Source of the DNA: Aquificota bacterium
GTDB lineage: Bacteria; Aquificota; Aquificia; Aquificales; Aquificaceae
DNA: 64,000 nt
Assembly: GCA_030549905.1 (NCBI GenBank)
Contig: JAUQQK010000006.1
Span: forward strand, 1-64,000
Reading direction: 5' to 3'
Made by a program: the position numbers and the translations under genes. Under the pieces are notes generated by a model. That model saw only the letters and a list, made by a program, of their open reading frames with translations, was not told the DNA's origin and did not search any database. Shown in pieces: positions 33,548 to 44,675 of the stretch; the stretch's first letter is position 1; the number at the start of each line of letters is the position of its first letter.

Positions 33548-34293
33548 TGGCAAGGAAGAAAAAGTGCCCCGAAGAAGTCTCAGAGAAGTGGGCAATACCC
33601 TACGCGGACTTTTTAACTCTACTACTCTGTCTCTTTATAGCCCTTTACGCCATGGCTCAGGCAGGCAAACAGGCTGCCCTTGAGTATGCCCAGGCTTTTG
33701 CCAAAGCCTTTGGTATGAAGCTTGTGCCTTTTCAGGAAACCCTCCCAAAGCAGATACTTCCAGCACCAGTCATCAAGAAGGCGGAGCCTACAGAGAAGGG
33801 TAGAAAAATTCAGAGGCAGATACAGGAACTTCAGGAGATGCTGAAGAAACTTGGGCTTGAAGGCGAGGTGAAGATAGCTTATGAAGCCATTGGAATAAGG
33901 CTTATACTTCAGGAAAAGGTGCTCTTTGAATCTGGCAGTGCGGATATAAAGCCAGAGACAAGACAGGTGCTTGATAAGATATACGAGATAATAAAGGAGC
34001 TTCCAAACCCAGTAGAGGTAGAAGGACACACGGACAACATACCCATATCTACCGAACGCTTCCCCTCCAACTGGGAGCTTTCAACTGCAAGGGCTGGTGC
34101 TATAGTTAGGTATCTAATAGCAAAGGGCATCAGTCCCGAAAGGCTTAAAGCCTCTGGCTACGCGGACACAAGACCCATAGCCTCCAATGCAACACCCGAG
34201 GGAAGAGCTCAAAACAGAAGGGTTGAAATAGTCATACTCAACATACGCGGTTCTGAGCTGACCGCACCGCAGACAGGAGGCTCTCCACGATAA
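33547..34293 (+). CDS. motB: Flagellar motor stator protein MotB
   Basis: A peptidoglycan-anchored stator subunit of 248 residues. Its single membrane helix contains the essential ion-binding Asp (D21) in PYADFLTLLLCLFIALYAM. The C-terminal OmpA-like domain reads FESGSADIKP and VEGHTDNIPI...NWELSTARAGAIVRYLI, then GYADTRPIASNATPEGRAQNRRVEI. Directly follows motA. Its 3' end overlaps the convergent aminotransferase gene by 56 bases. Confidence 0.94.
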   Translation: MARKKKCPEEVSEKWAIPYADFLTLLLCLFIALYAMAQAGKQAALEYAQAFAKAFGMKLVPFQETLPKQILPAPVIKKAEPTEKGRKIQRQIQELQEMLKKLGLEGEVKIAYEAIGIRLILQEKVLFESGSADIKPETRQVLDKIYEIIKELPNPVEVEGHTDNIPISTERFPSNWELSTARAGAIVRYLIAKGISPERLKASGYADTRPIASNATPEGRAQNRRVEIVILNIRGSELTAPQTGGSPR

Positions 34294-35296
34294 ACTCCAC
34301 CTGCCCATCTGTAAGGTAAGGATGGACTGGTATGGAAAAGACTTCCCTTCTGAAGGCTTCCGCCCTTGGTGTTGGCAGGCTTTCCGCACCTCTTAGTTCA
34401 TGAAGAAGGTAGGGGTAATAGACCCTTGCATCTATTCCCTTAGCCTTCAACTCCTCTATTATCCTGTCCCTCTCTGGATGCCTCAGAGTATAAAGATGAT
34501 AAACATGAAAAGCCTTTGCCCTTTCTTCCGGGTGTGAAAAGGCACCGTTTAGATGCTGGGCGTAAAAGCTGGCTATCTGTCTTCTTCTTTGATTGTTTTC
34601 CTCAAGCCTTTTTAGCTGGACATATCCTATACCTGCCTGAAACTCGGTTATTCTCACATTAAAGGCTGGGTGGTCTCCAAAATCTATCCACCTTTTTACC
34701 TCCTTTGCCAGCCTGTCGTCCTGCGTGGCTATAGCACCCCCTTCTCCCATAGGCACATTCTTGGAGGCATAGAAACTAAAAGCTGAAATATGCCCAAGGC
34801 TTCCTGCCTTTTTGCCCCTCCACTCAGCACCATGAGCCTGAGCAGAATCCTCAAGCACATAAAAGCCATACCTTTCAGAAAGCCACATGATGGCGTCCAT
34901 GTCCGCAGGCTGTCCGTAAAGATGCACGGGAATAACCACCTTTGGTCTATACCTCTTGACAGCATCTTCCAGCTGACTTGGGTCCATGGTGTAGTACTCA
35001 TCCACATCCACCACCACAGGAATACCACCTGCCAGATAGACCGCATCTATGGTAGCCATGAAGCTCATGGCAGGCACCACCACATACTTGCCCTCCACAT
35101 TTAGAGCCTTGAGGGCTATAAAAAGGGCTACGGTTCCCGAGCAGACGGTGAAAAGGTGCTTGACCCCAAGGTATTTTGCAAACTCCTCCTGAAAAAGGGC
35201 AGTCCATTTACCCCTTGTAATATGCCCGCTTTCAAGTATTTCAAGGACTATTTGCTTTTCTTCTTCAAAAAACCTGGGTTCGATTATTCTAATCAT
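34238..35296 (-). CDS. DegT/DnrJ/EryC1/StrS-family sugar aminotransferase
   Basis: A PLP enzyme (352 residues) that aminates a keto sugar nucleotide, typically for surface polysaccharides or flagellin glycans. The PLP lysine is in SFYASKNVPMGEGGAI, and EDSAQAHGAEW carries the cofactor Asp region. The ATG at 35296 gives the usual family start (IRIIEPRFF); 35329 adds 11 residues. The promoter has a striking inverted repeat. The last 56 bases overlap motB on the other strand. Sugar substrate unknown. Confidence 0.88.
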   Translation of the reverse strand: MIRIIEPRFFEEEKQIVLEILESGHITRGKWTALFQEEFAKYLGVKHLFTVCSGTVALFIALKALNVEGKYVVVPAMSFMATIDAVYLAGGIPVVVDVDEYYTMDPSQLEDAVKRYRPKVVIPVHLYGQPADMDAIMWLSERYGFYVLEDSAQAHGAEWRGKKAGSLGHISAFSFYASKNVPMGEGGAIATQDDRLAKEVKRWIDFGDHPAFNVRITEFQAGIGYVQLKRLEENNQRRRQIASFYAQHLNGAFSHPEERAKAFHVYHLYTLRHPERDRIIEELKAKGIDARVYYPYLLHELRGAESLPTPRAEAFRREVFSIPVHPYLTDGQVEFIVESLLSAVRSAQNRVC

Positions 35297-35323
35297 GAGT
35301 ATAGTAGTATAAGCCTTTAGCCT

Positions 35324-35379
35324 TTGCAATTTTGCAGAAGGTTATTATACTATCGGTAAAGATTTCTGCAAAAATGCAA
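35324..35379 (-). promoter_or_regulatory. Promoter of the aminotransferase gene inside a 16-bp inverted repeat
   Basis: TTGCAATTTTGCAGAA (35324-35339) and TTCTGCAAAAATGCAA (35364-35379) are complementary with one mismatch, 24 bases apart. On the minus strand the right arm holds a -35 (TTGCAG, 35371-35366), the spacer holds TATAAT (35349-35344) at 16-base spacing, and the left arm covers the predicted start of transcription. The symmetry around a promoter argues for a dimeric regulator binding both arms; an RNA hairpin is less likely because one arm precedes transcription. Confidence 0.6.
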
Positions 35380-35488
35380 TTCATAAAAGGTAGAAAGTTG
35401 ATAAAGTGTGGATGGTTATTAGTCAACAGGATATAAGAATTGCAAGAAAATGAGCAAGAAAAGCCACTGAGTGCTATTTTACAAAATT

Positions 35489-35917
35489 TTAAGCAAGCTC
35501 ATGCTCAAGCTCATCAGGTAAGCTAAAGAAGGCTATAGTTATCAGCAACCAACCAACTAAGATTATAATTGCACCAATACCAAAGACTATTATCAAAATC
35601 TGCCCTATAAAGAGCAAAAGCCCACCTGTGCCAAACAATCCCTGCTTGATTTTATCCCTGAGAAGGTAAAAAGACTCCTTATAGAAATTGGCAGCAACTA
35701 TACCTAAGATATATGCCACTACAATAGCGATGATTATTCCTAAGCCAAATCCCGCAGCAGCCGCCTCACCTCTACCTCCTCCGAGTAAGAAGGCGGAAAG
35801 GAACGAATACAAGCCAAAAAACATGGCTATGAAGATACCCACCAGGCTGAGAACCATGCCAATGATAAAGTTGCTAAATATGGCTTTTTCTTTCAAAAGG
35901 TTTGCCAGCTGATACAC
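35489..35917 (-). CDS. DUF996-like small membrane protein
   Basis: A 142-residue protein with four membrane helices, a Gly/Ala-rich segment after helix one (GGGRGEAAAAGFGLG) and a charged loop NFYKESFYLLRDKIKQGLFGTGG. The layout resembles DUF996 proteins of unknown function. Stands alone between the aminotransferase gene (192 noncoding bases, including the inverted-repeat promoter) and the lipoate-ligase fusion. Confidence 0.65.
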   Translation of the reverse strand: MYQLANLLKEKAIFSNFIIGMVLSLVGIFIAMFFGLYSFLSAFLLGGGRGEAAAAGFGLGIIIAIVVAYILGIVAANFYKESFYLLRDKIKQGLFGTGGLLLFIGQILIIVFGIGAIIILVGWLLITIAFFSLPDELEHELA

Positions 35918-35945
35918 GCCGTTGCTGATTATGAGTTCTATATAT

Positions 35946-38126
35946 CTACAACCTCTTTATAAGCTCCTCTATCTTCTCCGCATCGGTAAAGCTCGTAGAT
36001 AGGTGCGCAGTAGGATGCCCATAAAGACCGCAGAGGGTGGCTATCTTAGTGTCCGTATGTTTATCAAGTAGCCTTATTACAAAGTCTGTCCTGTAGCAAT
36101 GCACGCCTACGAGCAGGGTAAGGTCGTGCCTGCCGTGAAGAACCGCATGGTGTGGGTTTGGTGGGTCCATCTCCACCGCAGGGTCATACTTTTTTAGCTT
36201 TGGTCTGTAGTCAGGCAAAACCTTCACGTTAAATTTACCCACCTTTTCAATAAGCTCTCTTACAGCCCTTGCCTTCTCCTGAAGCTCTTTTTCTCCAAAG
36301 TCCCAGAAGACCAGAGGACCCAGAACTATGGTAGGTCTTTCCGCCTCTTTTATCCACCTTGCAAGCAGGTCAAGAGCTTCACTGTAGCTTACCACCTTAT
36401 CGCCTATGGTAGCCTCGCCGAGAAAAACTTCCTTCTGCATAGAAGTCCTTGTCCTGTCTTCCTGAGGGGTGGGCACCGCCTTTGGCTTTTTGTAGTAAGA
36501 AGGTTTGAAATCTACAAGATAAGGAGAAAAATCAAATCTTGTCTCCTGTTTTTGAACTTCTACCTGCACATCTTCTTTTACCGCCATGGTCTTATACAGG
36601 TCTTCCTTAACAAGGTCAAGCTCTACGGTAAATTCTCCGTGGTAAGCCTTTTCCTCTTCCTCCACACCAAGGCTGTAGCAGGTCGTTCCTACAATATCAA
36701 AAAGCACACCCTTTGCCCCTTCTTCAGAAGCTCTTCTGAATATCTCATACCTTTTTTCATAAAACTCATAACAGCAATGTCCCACGTAGGTATAACCATT
36801 TTGGGCACACCACAGGAGCGTGTCCCTTAATAGCTCAAAGGAAGTTATTGTTATGGGTATCATGCCCTTCTGATAGGCAAGCCTGTAGGCATCTCCAACA
36901 GTACAGCCTCCACACTCACCGCAATCATCAAGATGTCTATAGTCGCACCACCTTGGCTTGGCACAGTAAGGAAGAAGCATCACCTTTGCCTTCTGCAGAT
37001 TTTCAACAAGCCCTCCGCCTATGCTGGCTATTATGTTATTCAGTCTTTTTTTTTCAATACCCAGCTCTATACCCTCTACCTTTCTGAGGGGAAAAAGGAC
37101 AGCCTCCAAAAAGTCCTCCACTCTTAGGTTGAGAGCTTCCCACTGCCTACCTTCAAAGAACTGCCTTATCCTCTTTTCCACATCCTGCAGGGGTGTGTGC
37201 TTCAGGTAGGCTTCAAGGTCGTATATGAGCCTCTGGGGCTTTACAAAGAAGTCTCCGTTTATTATCACCTGCTGTAGGAGCTTTGTCCTTGTATCCACCT
37301 TTGCAGAAACCCTGAAGGTGCCACCCGGACAGCGGTATATACCGTATAGCATCTCCATATCTTCTGGAGCCTTTTTTACATGATAAACCCACTCGTCGCT
37401 AGCAAAGTAATCCTTCATTTCTTCCAAAAGCCTTAATTCCTCTTCCGTTAGCTCTCCCCATGCATACTTTATGCCGAGCTCTTCTTTTAGCCCCTGCAAT
37501 ATGGCTTCAAAGACTTCTTCTTTTGGTGGAAGGTATCCCAGAGCCCTTTTAACCCATTCAACCCTGTCCTCCGCTGATTTTATACCCTTTGACGTGAGCT
37601 TTTCCACCGGAATCTGCAAAGACTTTAGCATACGTTCCACGTTAAAGTCCATGAGTATGGTACCCTGATACAGAAAGGCTTTTCCTTCAAAGACTCCCCC
37701 GGTGCCTGATATTTTTCTACCTTCCACTTCTATGTCGTTTCTTGGTCTGAACTCCGCCCTTATACCCAACTTTTGAAGTCCCTTTGCCACCGCAGTGCAT
37801 ATTTTTTTTGTCAGCTCCTCGTAGCTTAGGTTTCCAAAATCTTCTGTGGAGCCTATTACCTCCCACCCTATTTGAGTTTCGTCAAAGTATATGGCACCTC
37901 CGCCCGTTATACGCCTTCCTACCTGTATGCCTTCCCTTTGAGTATATTCAAGCCTTACTTCCTGCTCCACCGCCTGATGATAGCCTATGAGGACGCATTC
38001 GGGCTTGAACTGTAAAAACCTTATGGTACTTGGGATTTTCCCATCTTCCCTGAGGTCCAGCATTATCCTGTCTAAGGCTATGTTTTCATTGTGGGGTCTT
38101 TGTCCTGTATATATCACACGCCACAT
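35946..38126 (-). CDS. Three-part fusion: lipoate-protein ligase, DUF116, CODH epsilon-like domain
   Basis: A 726-residue protein. Residues 1-~345 are a lipoate-protein ligase: RRITGGGAIYFDE (71-83), the ligase lysine K138 in RKISGTGG, and an accessory domain near 256-320. Residues ~375-500 look like DUF116, with C388, C394, C402, C405, C408, C440, C451, C452 and C483 as probable metal or cluster ligands. Residues ~575-726 resemble the CO dehydrogenase epsilon/beta (CO_dh) fold (TIVLGPLVFWDFGEKEL, TLLVGVHCYRTDFVIRLL). The ligase part probably lipoylates LbpA of the sHdr system 13 kb away; roles of the other parts are unknown. Confidence 0.8.
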   Translation of the reverse strand: MWRVIYTGQRPHNENIALDRIMLDLREDGKIPSTIRFLQFKPECVLIGYHQAVEQEVRLEYTQREGIQVGRRITGGGAIYFDETQIGWEVIGSTEDFGNLSYEELTKKICTAVAKGLQKLGIRAEFRPRNDIEVEGRKISGTGGVFEGKAFLYQGTILMDFNVERMLKSLQIPVEKLTSKGIKSAEDRVEWVKRALGYLPPKEEVFEAILQGLKEELGIKYAWGELTEEELRLLEEMKDYFASDEWVYHVKKAPEDMEMLYGIYRCPGGTFRVSAKVDTRTKLLQQVIINGDFFVKPQRLIYDLEAYLKHTPLQDVEKRIRQFFEGRQWEALNLRVEDFLEAVLFPLRKVEGIELGIEKKRLNNIIASIGGGLVENLQKAKVMLLPYCAKPRWCDYRHLDDCGECGGCTVGDAYRLAYQKGMIPITITSFELLRDTLLWCAQNGYTYVGHCCYEFYEKRYEIFRRASEEGAKGVLFDIVGTTCYSLGVEEEEKAYHGEFTVELDLVKEDLYKTMAVKEDVQVEVQKQETRFDFSPYLVDFKPSYYKKPKAVPTPQEDRTRTSMQKEVFLGEATIGDKVVSYSEALDLLARWIKEAERPTIVLGPLVFWDFGEKELQEKARAVRELIEKVGKFNVKVLPDYRPKLKKYDPAVEMDPPNPHHAVLHGRHDLTLLVGVHCYRTDFVIRLLDKHTDTKIATLCGLYGHPTAHLSTSFTDAEKIEELIKRL

Positions 38127-38282
38127 GCCTGCCTCCTTTAGCTCTGGCTGATAATTTTAAGCTTCTACACCGAAAGGGTAGATGAGATTACTCATATTGG
38201 GAGCTTTCCCAAAAACCACCAAAGCCCTTTGGAAAAGTAATTTAGTGGTGGGACAGCCACAACCTTTTAACCAAAAATTTAG

Positions 38283-38288
38283 TATAAT
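38283..38288 (+). promoter_or_regulatory. -10 box of atpG
   Basis: TATAAT ends 6 bases before the atpG ATG at 38295, with no Shine-Dalgarno between them. The 168 bases between the divergent ligase-fusion gene and atpG hold nothing else I can identify. Confidence 0.45.
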
Positions 38289-38294
38289 ATCCAC

Positions 38295-39161
38295 ATGCCA
38301 AAGCTGTCGCCCAGAGACATAAGAAGGAAGATACAGGGTATTAAAAACACAAGGCGTATAACAAACGCCATGAAGGTGGTCTCCGCCGCAAAGCTAAGGC
38401 GTGCGCAGGAGCTTATATACGCCTCAAGACCCTACTCTGAGAGGCTCTACGAGGTGCTAAAAAGCCTCGCCACTCACATAGACCCTCAGGCTCACCCTCT
38501 TTTTGAAGTAAGGGAAGAAAGAGCCTGCGACCTTGTGGTGATAACCGCAGACAGGGGGCTGGCTGGAGCTTTCAATTCAAACCTGATAAGACAGGCGGAA
38601 GAGCTGGTAAAGAACAAACAGGAGAAGGGTATAAAGGTAAGCCTTGTGCTGATAGGAAGAAAAGGAGCTCAGTATTTTGGAAAAAGGAACTATAACATAC
38701 TAAAAGCCTACGATGAGGTTTTCAGAAAGGAAATTAATTTCAGCGTGGTTAAAGAGACGGGTGAGCTTTTGAGAAGCAGGTATGCAAACAAAGAAACGGA
38801 TGCGGTATATCTGATAAACAACGAGATGATAACAAGGGTAAGCTACAAGCCCGTGGTGAGAACCTTCCTGCCCTTTGAGAGGCTGGAAGGGGAAGGGGAT
38901 TATGGCGTGTATGAGTTTGAGGTGGAGAGAGAGCTTTTTGTGAGTAAGCTGATAGACCTGTATCTGAACTATCAGCTCTACAGGGCTATGTTAGAATCTA
39001 ACGCCTCAGAACACTTTGCCCGTATGGTGGCTATGGACAATGCCACAAGGAATGCGGATGAGCTTGTAAAGACATGGACTCTAATATTCAACAAAGCCCG
39101 TCAGGAGGCTATCACTTCCGAGCTTATAGATATAGTGAATGCGGTGGAAGCTATGAAGTGA
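38295..39161 (+). CDS. atpG: ATP synthase gamma subunit
   Basis: The central rotor shaft of F1. The 288-residue protein has the N-terminal helix RDIRRKIQGIKNTRRITNAMKVVSAAKLRRA and the C-terminal helix SEHFARMVAMDNATRNADELVKTWTLIFNKARQEAITSELIDIVNAVEAM, both diagnostic. It stands apart from alpha, delta and c subunit genes, with only atpD downstream after a patch of gene debris. Its stop TGA overlaps the ATG of the first debris fragment. Confidence 0.96.
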   Translation: MPKLSPRDIRRKIQGIKNTRRITNAMKVVSAAKLRRAQELIYASRPYSERLYEVLKSLATHIDPQAHPLFEVREERACDLVVITADRGLAGAFNSNLIRQAEELVKNKQEKGIKVSLVLIGRKGAQYFGKRNYNILKAYDEVFRKEINFSVVKETGELLRSRYANKETDAVYLINNEMITRVSYKPVVRTFLPFERLEGEGDYGVYEFEVERELFVSKLIDLYLNYQLYRAMLESNASEHFARMVAMDNATRNADELVKTWTLIFNKARQEAITSELIDIVNAVEAMK

Positions 39162-39262
39162 TGTACATAAAAACCCTTGAAGAAATAAAGAACAAGCTCA
39201 TTGAGCTCAAGCCTTATAGCTCGCAAGCTGTTCCCCAAAAGGAAGGCTTACCTTCAACATAG
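39161..39262 (+). pseudogene. Truncated nucleotidyltransferase-like (MNT) fragment
   Basis: Thirty-three codons read MYIKTLEEIKNKLIELKP and then diverge before a stop. The start is like that of small MNT-type nucleotidyltransferases, where the GSxxxG motif should follow; it is missing. I read it as the 5' stub of a lost gene. The ATG overlaps the atpG stop. Short length makes the family guess weak. Confidence 0.4.
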
Positions 39263-39394
39263 AGGTCTTAAAACTTCCAGAAGAAGAAATTAAAAAAAAT
39301 TGTAGTGCATGAGCTTCTTCATCTTAGGTATCCAAATCATGGCAAGCTATTTAAAGCTATGTATTCCTATTATTTAAAACATGGTGTGCTATAA
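39241..39394 (+). pseudogene. Frameshifted 3' fragment of a YgjP/DUF45-type metallopeptidase
   Basis: One frame reads [17 protein letters not shown] up to an A8 run at 39292-39299. In the next frame [20 protein letters not shown] (39302 on) continues to TAA at 39392-39394. HELLHL with the downstream PNHGKLF is the zinc-peptidase signature of YgjP-like proteins, so the two parts join across a one-base slip in the A run. The N-terminal half is absent. It therefore seems dead rather than a frameshift-regulated gene. Confidence 0.6.
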
Positions 39395-41597
<2,203 letters not shown>

Positions 41598-41601
<4 letters not shown>

Positions 41602-42332
41602 ATTTAAGGCTACTCAATTTAGTCCCGTCGCTCCTGCTTTTATCCTTCCCTCCTTCACCTTCTATCCTTTCAATGCGGAAGATGCGGGAACCCTTGGAGC
41701 GGGAAAGTTCCAGCTTGAGGCTAACTACGCCTACTTCAGACAGTATGACAGAACAACACATCAGCACATAGTGGTGCAGATAACTGCAGGGCTCAGAGAT
41801 AACATGGATGCGGCCCTCTTTGTGCCTTATTCCTTCTACAGGTATCCGCAGGGTGGTAAATTGGAGGGTTTTAGCGATGCGGGCGTGTTTATCAAACACA
41901 TACCCCTGCAGCTATTGGGCGTAAGGCTCGGTTATAAGGCACAGCTCAACCTTGATACGGGTAAGGAAGGAATAGGCTACGGAGCCTACCGCAAACCTCC
42001 ACCTTATAATTGAGAAGGAGTTTCATCCTTTAACGCTGAACGCCAACCTCTTCTATGTGAAGGCATCTCACGTGGAAGGGCTGAGAGACTCCTATGGCTT
42101 TTACCTGCATGCCTACAGAAGGGTTTTAAAATGGGCTACCCTTGGCGGTGAGTTCAAGTATCTGGTGCCTGAGGACAGGCAGGTGAAAGAGGCTGATATG
42201 CATGTGCTTTTTGGGACCGTTTTTCATCTTTCTGAGAGCACGGAGCTTAGCTTTGGCTTTCAGCATGGCATAAACAGAGAGGATGGGTTTTCAAGGTATG
42301 GTTTTCTTGCGGGCCTCCTCTACAGGTTTTAG
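41598..42332 (+). pseudogene. Outer-membrane beta-barrel-like gene with two frameshifts
   Basis: An ATG at 41598 overlaps the rph stop and encodes a signal-like [17 protein letters not shown]. The frame must then change near 41640-41670 to read FYPFNAEDAGTLGAGKFQLEANYAYFRQYD and the barrel strands that follow. It must change back near 41975-41995 to read LIIEKEFHPLTLNANLFYVKAS and the end GFSRYGFLAGLLYRF, a typical outer-membrane C-terminal Phe strand. Each segment keeps coding character. It resembles transporter/porin-like barrels; exact family unknown. Real decay and assembly indels are both possible. Confidence 0.75.
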
Positions 42333-42341
42333 ACCTCCCCC

Positions 42342-42370
42342 TTGACAGGATAATCTTGGGATTGTATATT
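42342..42370 (+). promoter_or_regulatory. Sigma70-type promoter of feoAB
   Basis: TTGACA (42342-42347) and TATATT (42365-42370) with an ideal 17-base spacer. The leader contains AGGAGG just before the feoA ATG at 42400. I see no convincing Fur box. Confidence 0.7.
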
Positions 42371-42399
42371 AATTTCTAAATTCCTTTCAGGAGGCTTTT

Positions 42400-42612
42400 A
42401 TGAAGCTTGAAGAGGTTGAGCTGGGCCAAGAGGTGGTAATTGTTGACCTGTCTGGTAAGGAGGAGGTCTTTAAGAAGGTGGAAGCCATGGGTCTAAGACG
42501 TGGCAGGAGGGTGGCCCTTCTTCAAAAGGTTGGCAGAAACCTGCTCCTGAAGGTAAATAATTCAAGGGTTGTGATTAGCAAAGACCTGGCAAGGCATATA
42601 GAGGTTCAATGA
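42400..42612 (+). CDS. feoA: Ferrous iron transport protein FeoA
   Basis: A 70-residue SH3-like accessory protein of the Fe(II) transporter (LGQEVVIVDLSG...VEAMGLRRGRRVALLQKVGRNLLLKVNNSRVVISKDLARHIEV). It has its own strong promoter and ribosome site. The stop overlaps the feoB start by 4 bases. Confidence 0.92.
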   Translation: MKLEEVELGQEVVIVDLSGKEEVFKKVEAMGLRRGRRVALLQKVGRNLLLKVNNSRVVISKDLARHIEVQ

Positions 42613-44675
42613 AAAGAATCACCTTAGCCCTTGCGGGCAACCCCAATGTGGGGAAAACCAGCATACTCAACCACCTTGCCGGCACAAGCCTTAAAGTGGG
42701 CAACTGGCCGGGTGCCACTGTGGAGAAGAAGGAGGGAAGGGTTGAGTTTATGGGCTATGAAATAATCCTCATAGACCTGCCGGGCGTATATACCCTTGAG
42801 CCCCTTTCAGAAGAAGAGTGGATAGCCTACAGGTTTTTAACAGAAGGAAAGCCAGACCTTGTGCTGAACGTGGTGGAGGCAAGCAACATAGAAAGAGACC
42901 TTCTGCTTACTGTGGAGCTCTTAGAGCATGAAATGCCCGTGCTCATAGCCCTAAACATGGTGGACGAAGCCCAGAAACTTGGTGTTGAAATAAAAGACAG
43001 GTGGCTTTCTGAGCTTCTTGGTGTGAGGGTGGTCAGGACCAACGGAAGGACTGGCGAGGGCGTAAGGGCTCTGCTCCAGCATATCATAGAGGTCTATAAC
43101 TTAAAGGAAAAGCCCAAGCCCCTCCACTATAGCAAAGAGTTAGAAGAATTTCTTCAAAGGGTGAGAGAAAAGGACAATGAGCCGAAGGCTACGCTCATAA
43201 GGAAGCTTCTTCAGGAGGAGAGGTTCAGGTCCCTCAGGGAGGAAATAAAAAGAAGTTTTGGCAAGGAAGCCTACGAGGTAGTCAAGGACGAACGTTATGC
43301 CAAGGCACACGGGCTTTTCAGAGAGGTGGTGGAAAGAAGGTCTGTAAGCTCAAGGGATATAACAGAAGCCTTAGACGGCATACTTCTTCATCCCACCTTT
43401 GGTATTCCCCTCTTTTTCCTGCTCATGTTTCTCATCTTTAAAGTTTCCTTTGACCTTTCCAAGCCTTTTATGGACTGGCTCGATGGGTTTATTAACAAGC
43501 TTATAGCTCCTCTGACGGGCTTGCTTTTAACGGCCCTCGGTGCGGGCGAGTGGCTAAAGAGGTTTTTTGAGGAGGCGGTTATAGGTGGTGTGGGCTTTGT
43601 GCTTACCTTCGTTCCTCTCATTGCGGTCATATACTTCCTGCTTGCCCTCATGGAGTTTTCTGGCTACCTTCCGAGGGTTGCCTTTCTTATGGACAGGTTT
43701 ATGCACAGGCTCGGGCTTCATGGCAAAAGCCTTGTGCCCCTTCTTCTCGGCTTTGGATGCAACGTGCCCGCCATAGTGGCCACAAGAACCCTTGAAACAA
43801 AAAGGGACAAGCTCCTGGTGATAGCCATGGTCCCCTTCATGAGCTGTCCCGCAAGGCTTGTGGTCTTTTCCTTCTTTGCGGTGCTCTTTTTCAAAAACCC
43901 TGCTGTGGTCATATTTTCCCTTTACCTTCTTGGCATTCTTGTAGCTTTTATTACCGCCATAATACTAAGAAAGACCGCCTTCGGAGGAAGCCTTTACCAT
44001 TTTGTGATGGAGCTACCACCCTACAGGCTACCTACCCTCAGGCTACTTTTCAGGACCGTCTGGGTATATGTAAAAGACTTTCTTTACAGGGCTGGCACGC
44101 TCATATTCTCTGCCTCTGTGGTCATATGGCTGGCTCTGAGCCTGCCACCCGGCGTGAAAAGACCTTCTGAGAGTCTTGCGGGCTATGTGGGGAGGGCGAT
44201 AGCACCTGTTTTTGAGCCTCTTGGGCTTTCTGACTGGAGGATTACCACCTCTCTGATACCTGCCTTCCTTGCCAGAGAAATAGTCCTTAGCTCCATGGGC
44301 ACCATATACTCTGCAGAGGTAAAAGAGGAAGAAAAGCCCTTTGAGCTGTCTGAAGCTTTAAAGGAGCAGGTTTTAGCCTTTGGCAAAGCCATAAGGTCCG
44401 CCCTGATAAATATCTTAAGCCCTGTGCCCTCTGCCTTCAAGGTGGAGGAAGAGGAGGGTAGCCTCAAAGCTGTGGTCGCTCAGGCTCTTAGCCCCCCTCA
44501 GGCTCTTGCCTTTATGGTCTTTTTGCTTTTATATACTTCCTGCCTTGGTACGGTGGCGGTTATGTGGAGAGAGGCTGGAAAAAAGTTTGCCCTTCTTTTC
44601 CTCCTCTACAGCTTTCTTGTGGCATGGCTTGCGGGCTTTTTAACCTACAGGGGGTTTATCCTGTGGAGTATGTGA
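42609..44675 (+). CDS. feoB: Ferrous iron transporter FeoB
   Basis: An inner-membrane Fe(II) permease of 688 residues. The N-terminal GTPase has GNPNVGKTS, DLPGVYTL and ALNMVDEA; a helical spacer domain follows, then about eight to ten membrane helices with LLLGFGCNVPAIVATRTLETKRDKL and PFMSCPARLVVF, the conserved Cys-containing Gate motifs. Coupled to feoA, and its last codon overlaps a tiny downstream membrane gene. Confidence 0.96.
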   Translation: MKRITLALAGNPNVGKTSILNHLAGTSLKVGNWPGATVEKKEGRVEFMGYEIILIDLPGVYTLEPLSEEEWIAYRFLTEGKPDLVLNVVEASNIERDLLLTVELLEHEMPVLIALNMVDEAQKLGVEIKDRWLSELLGVRVVRTNGRTGEGVRALLQHIIEVYNLKEKPKPLHYSKELEEFLQRVREKDNEPKATLIRKLLQEERFRSLREEIKRSFGKEAYEVVKDERYAKAHGLFREVVERRSVSSRDITEALDGILLHPTFGIPLFFLLMFLIFKVSFDLSKPFMDWLDGFINKLIAPLTGLLLTALGAGEWLKRFFEEAVIGGVGFVLTFVPLIAVIYFLLALMEFSGYLPRVAFLMDRFMHRLGLHGKSLVPLLLGFGCNVPAIVATRTLETKRDKLLVIAMVPFMSCPARLVVFSFFAVLFFKNPAVVIFSLYLLGILVAFITAIILRKTAFGGSLYHFVMELPPYRLPTLRLLFRTVWVYVKDFLYRAGTLIFSASVVIWLALSLPPGVKRPSESLAGYVGRAIAPVFEPLGLSDWRITTSLIPAFLAREIVLSSMGTIYSAEVKEEEKPFELSEALKEQVLAFGKAIRSALINILSPVPSAFKVEEEEGSLKAVVAQALSPPQALAFMVFLLLYTSCLGTVAVMWREAGKKFALLFLLYSFLVAWLAGFLTYRGFILWSM

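Noticed and set aside
39292..39302. Programmed frameshifting at the A8 run
   Set aside because: The upstream part of the metallopeptidase gene is missing, so no functional product could result; decay is simpler.
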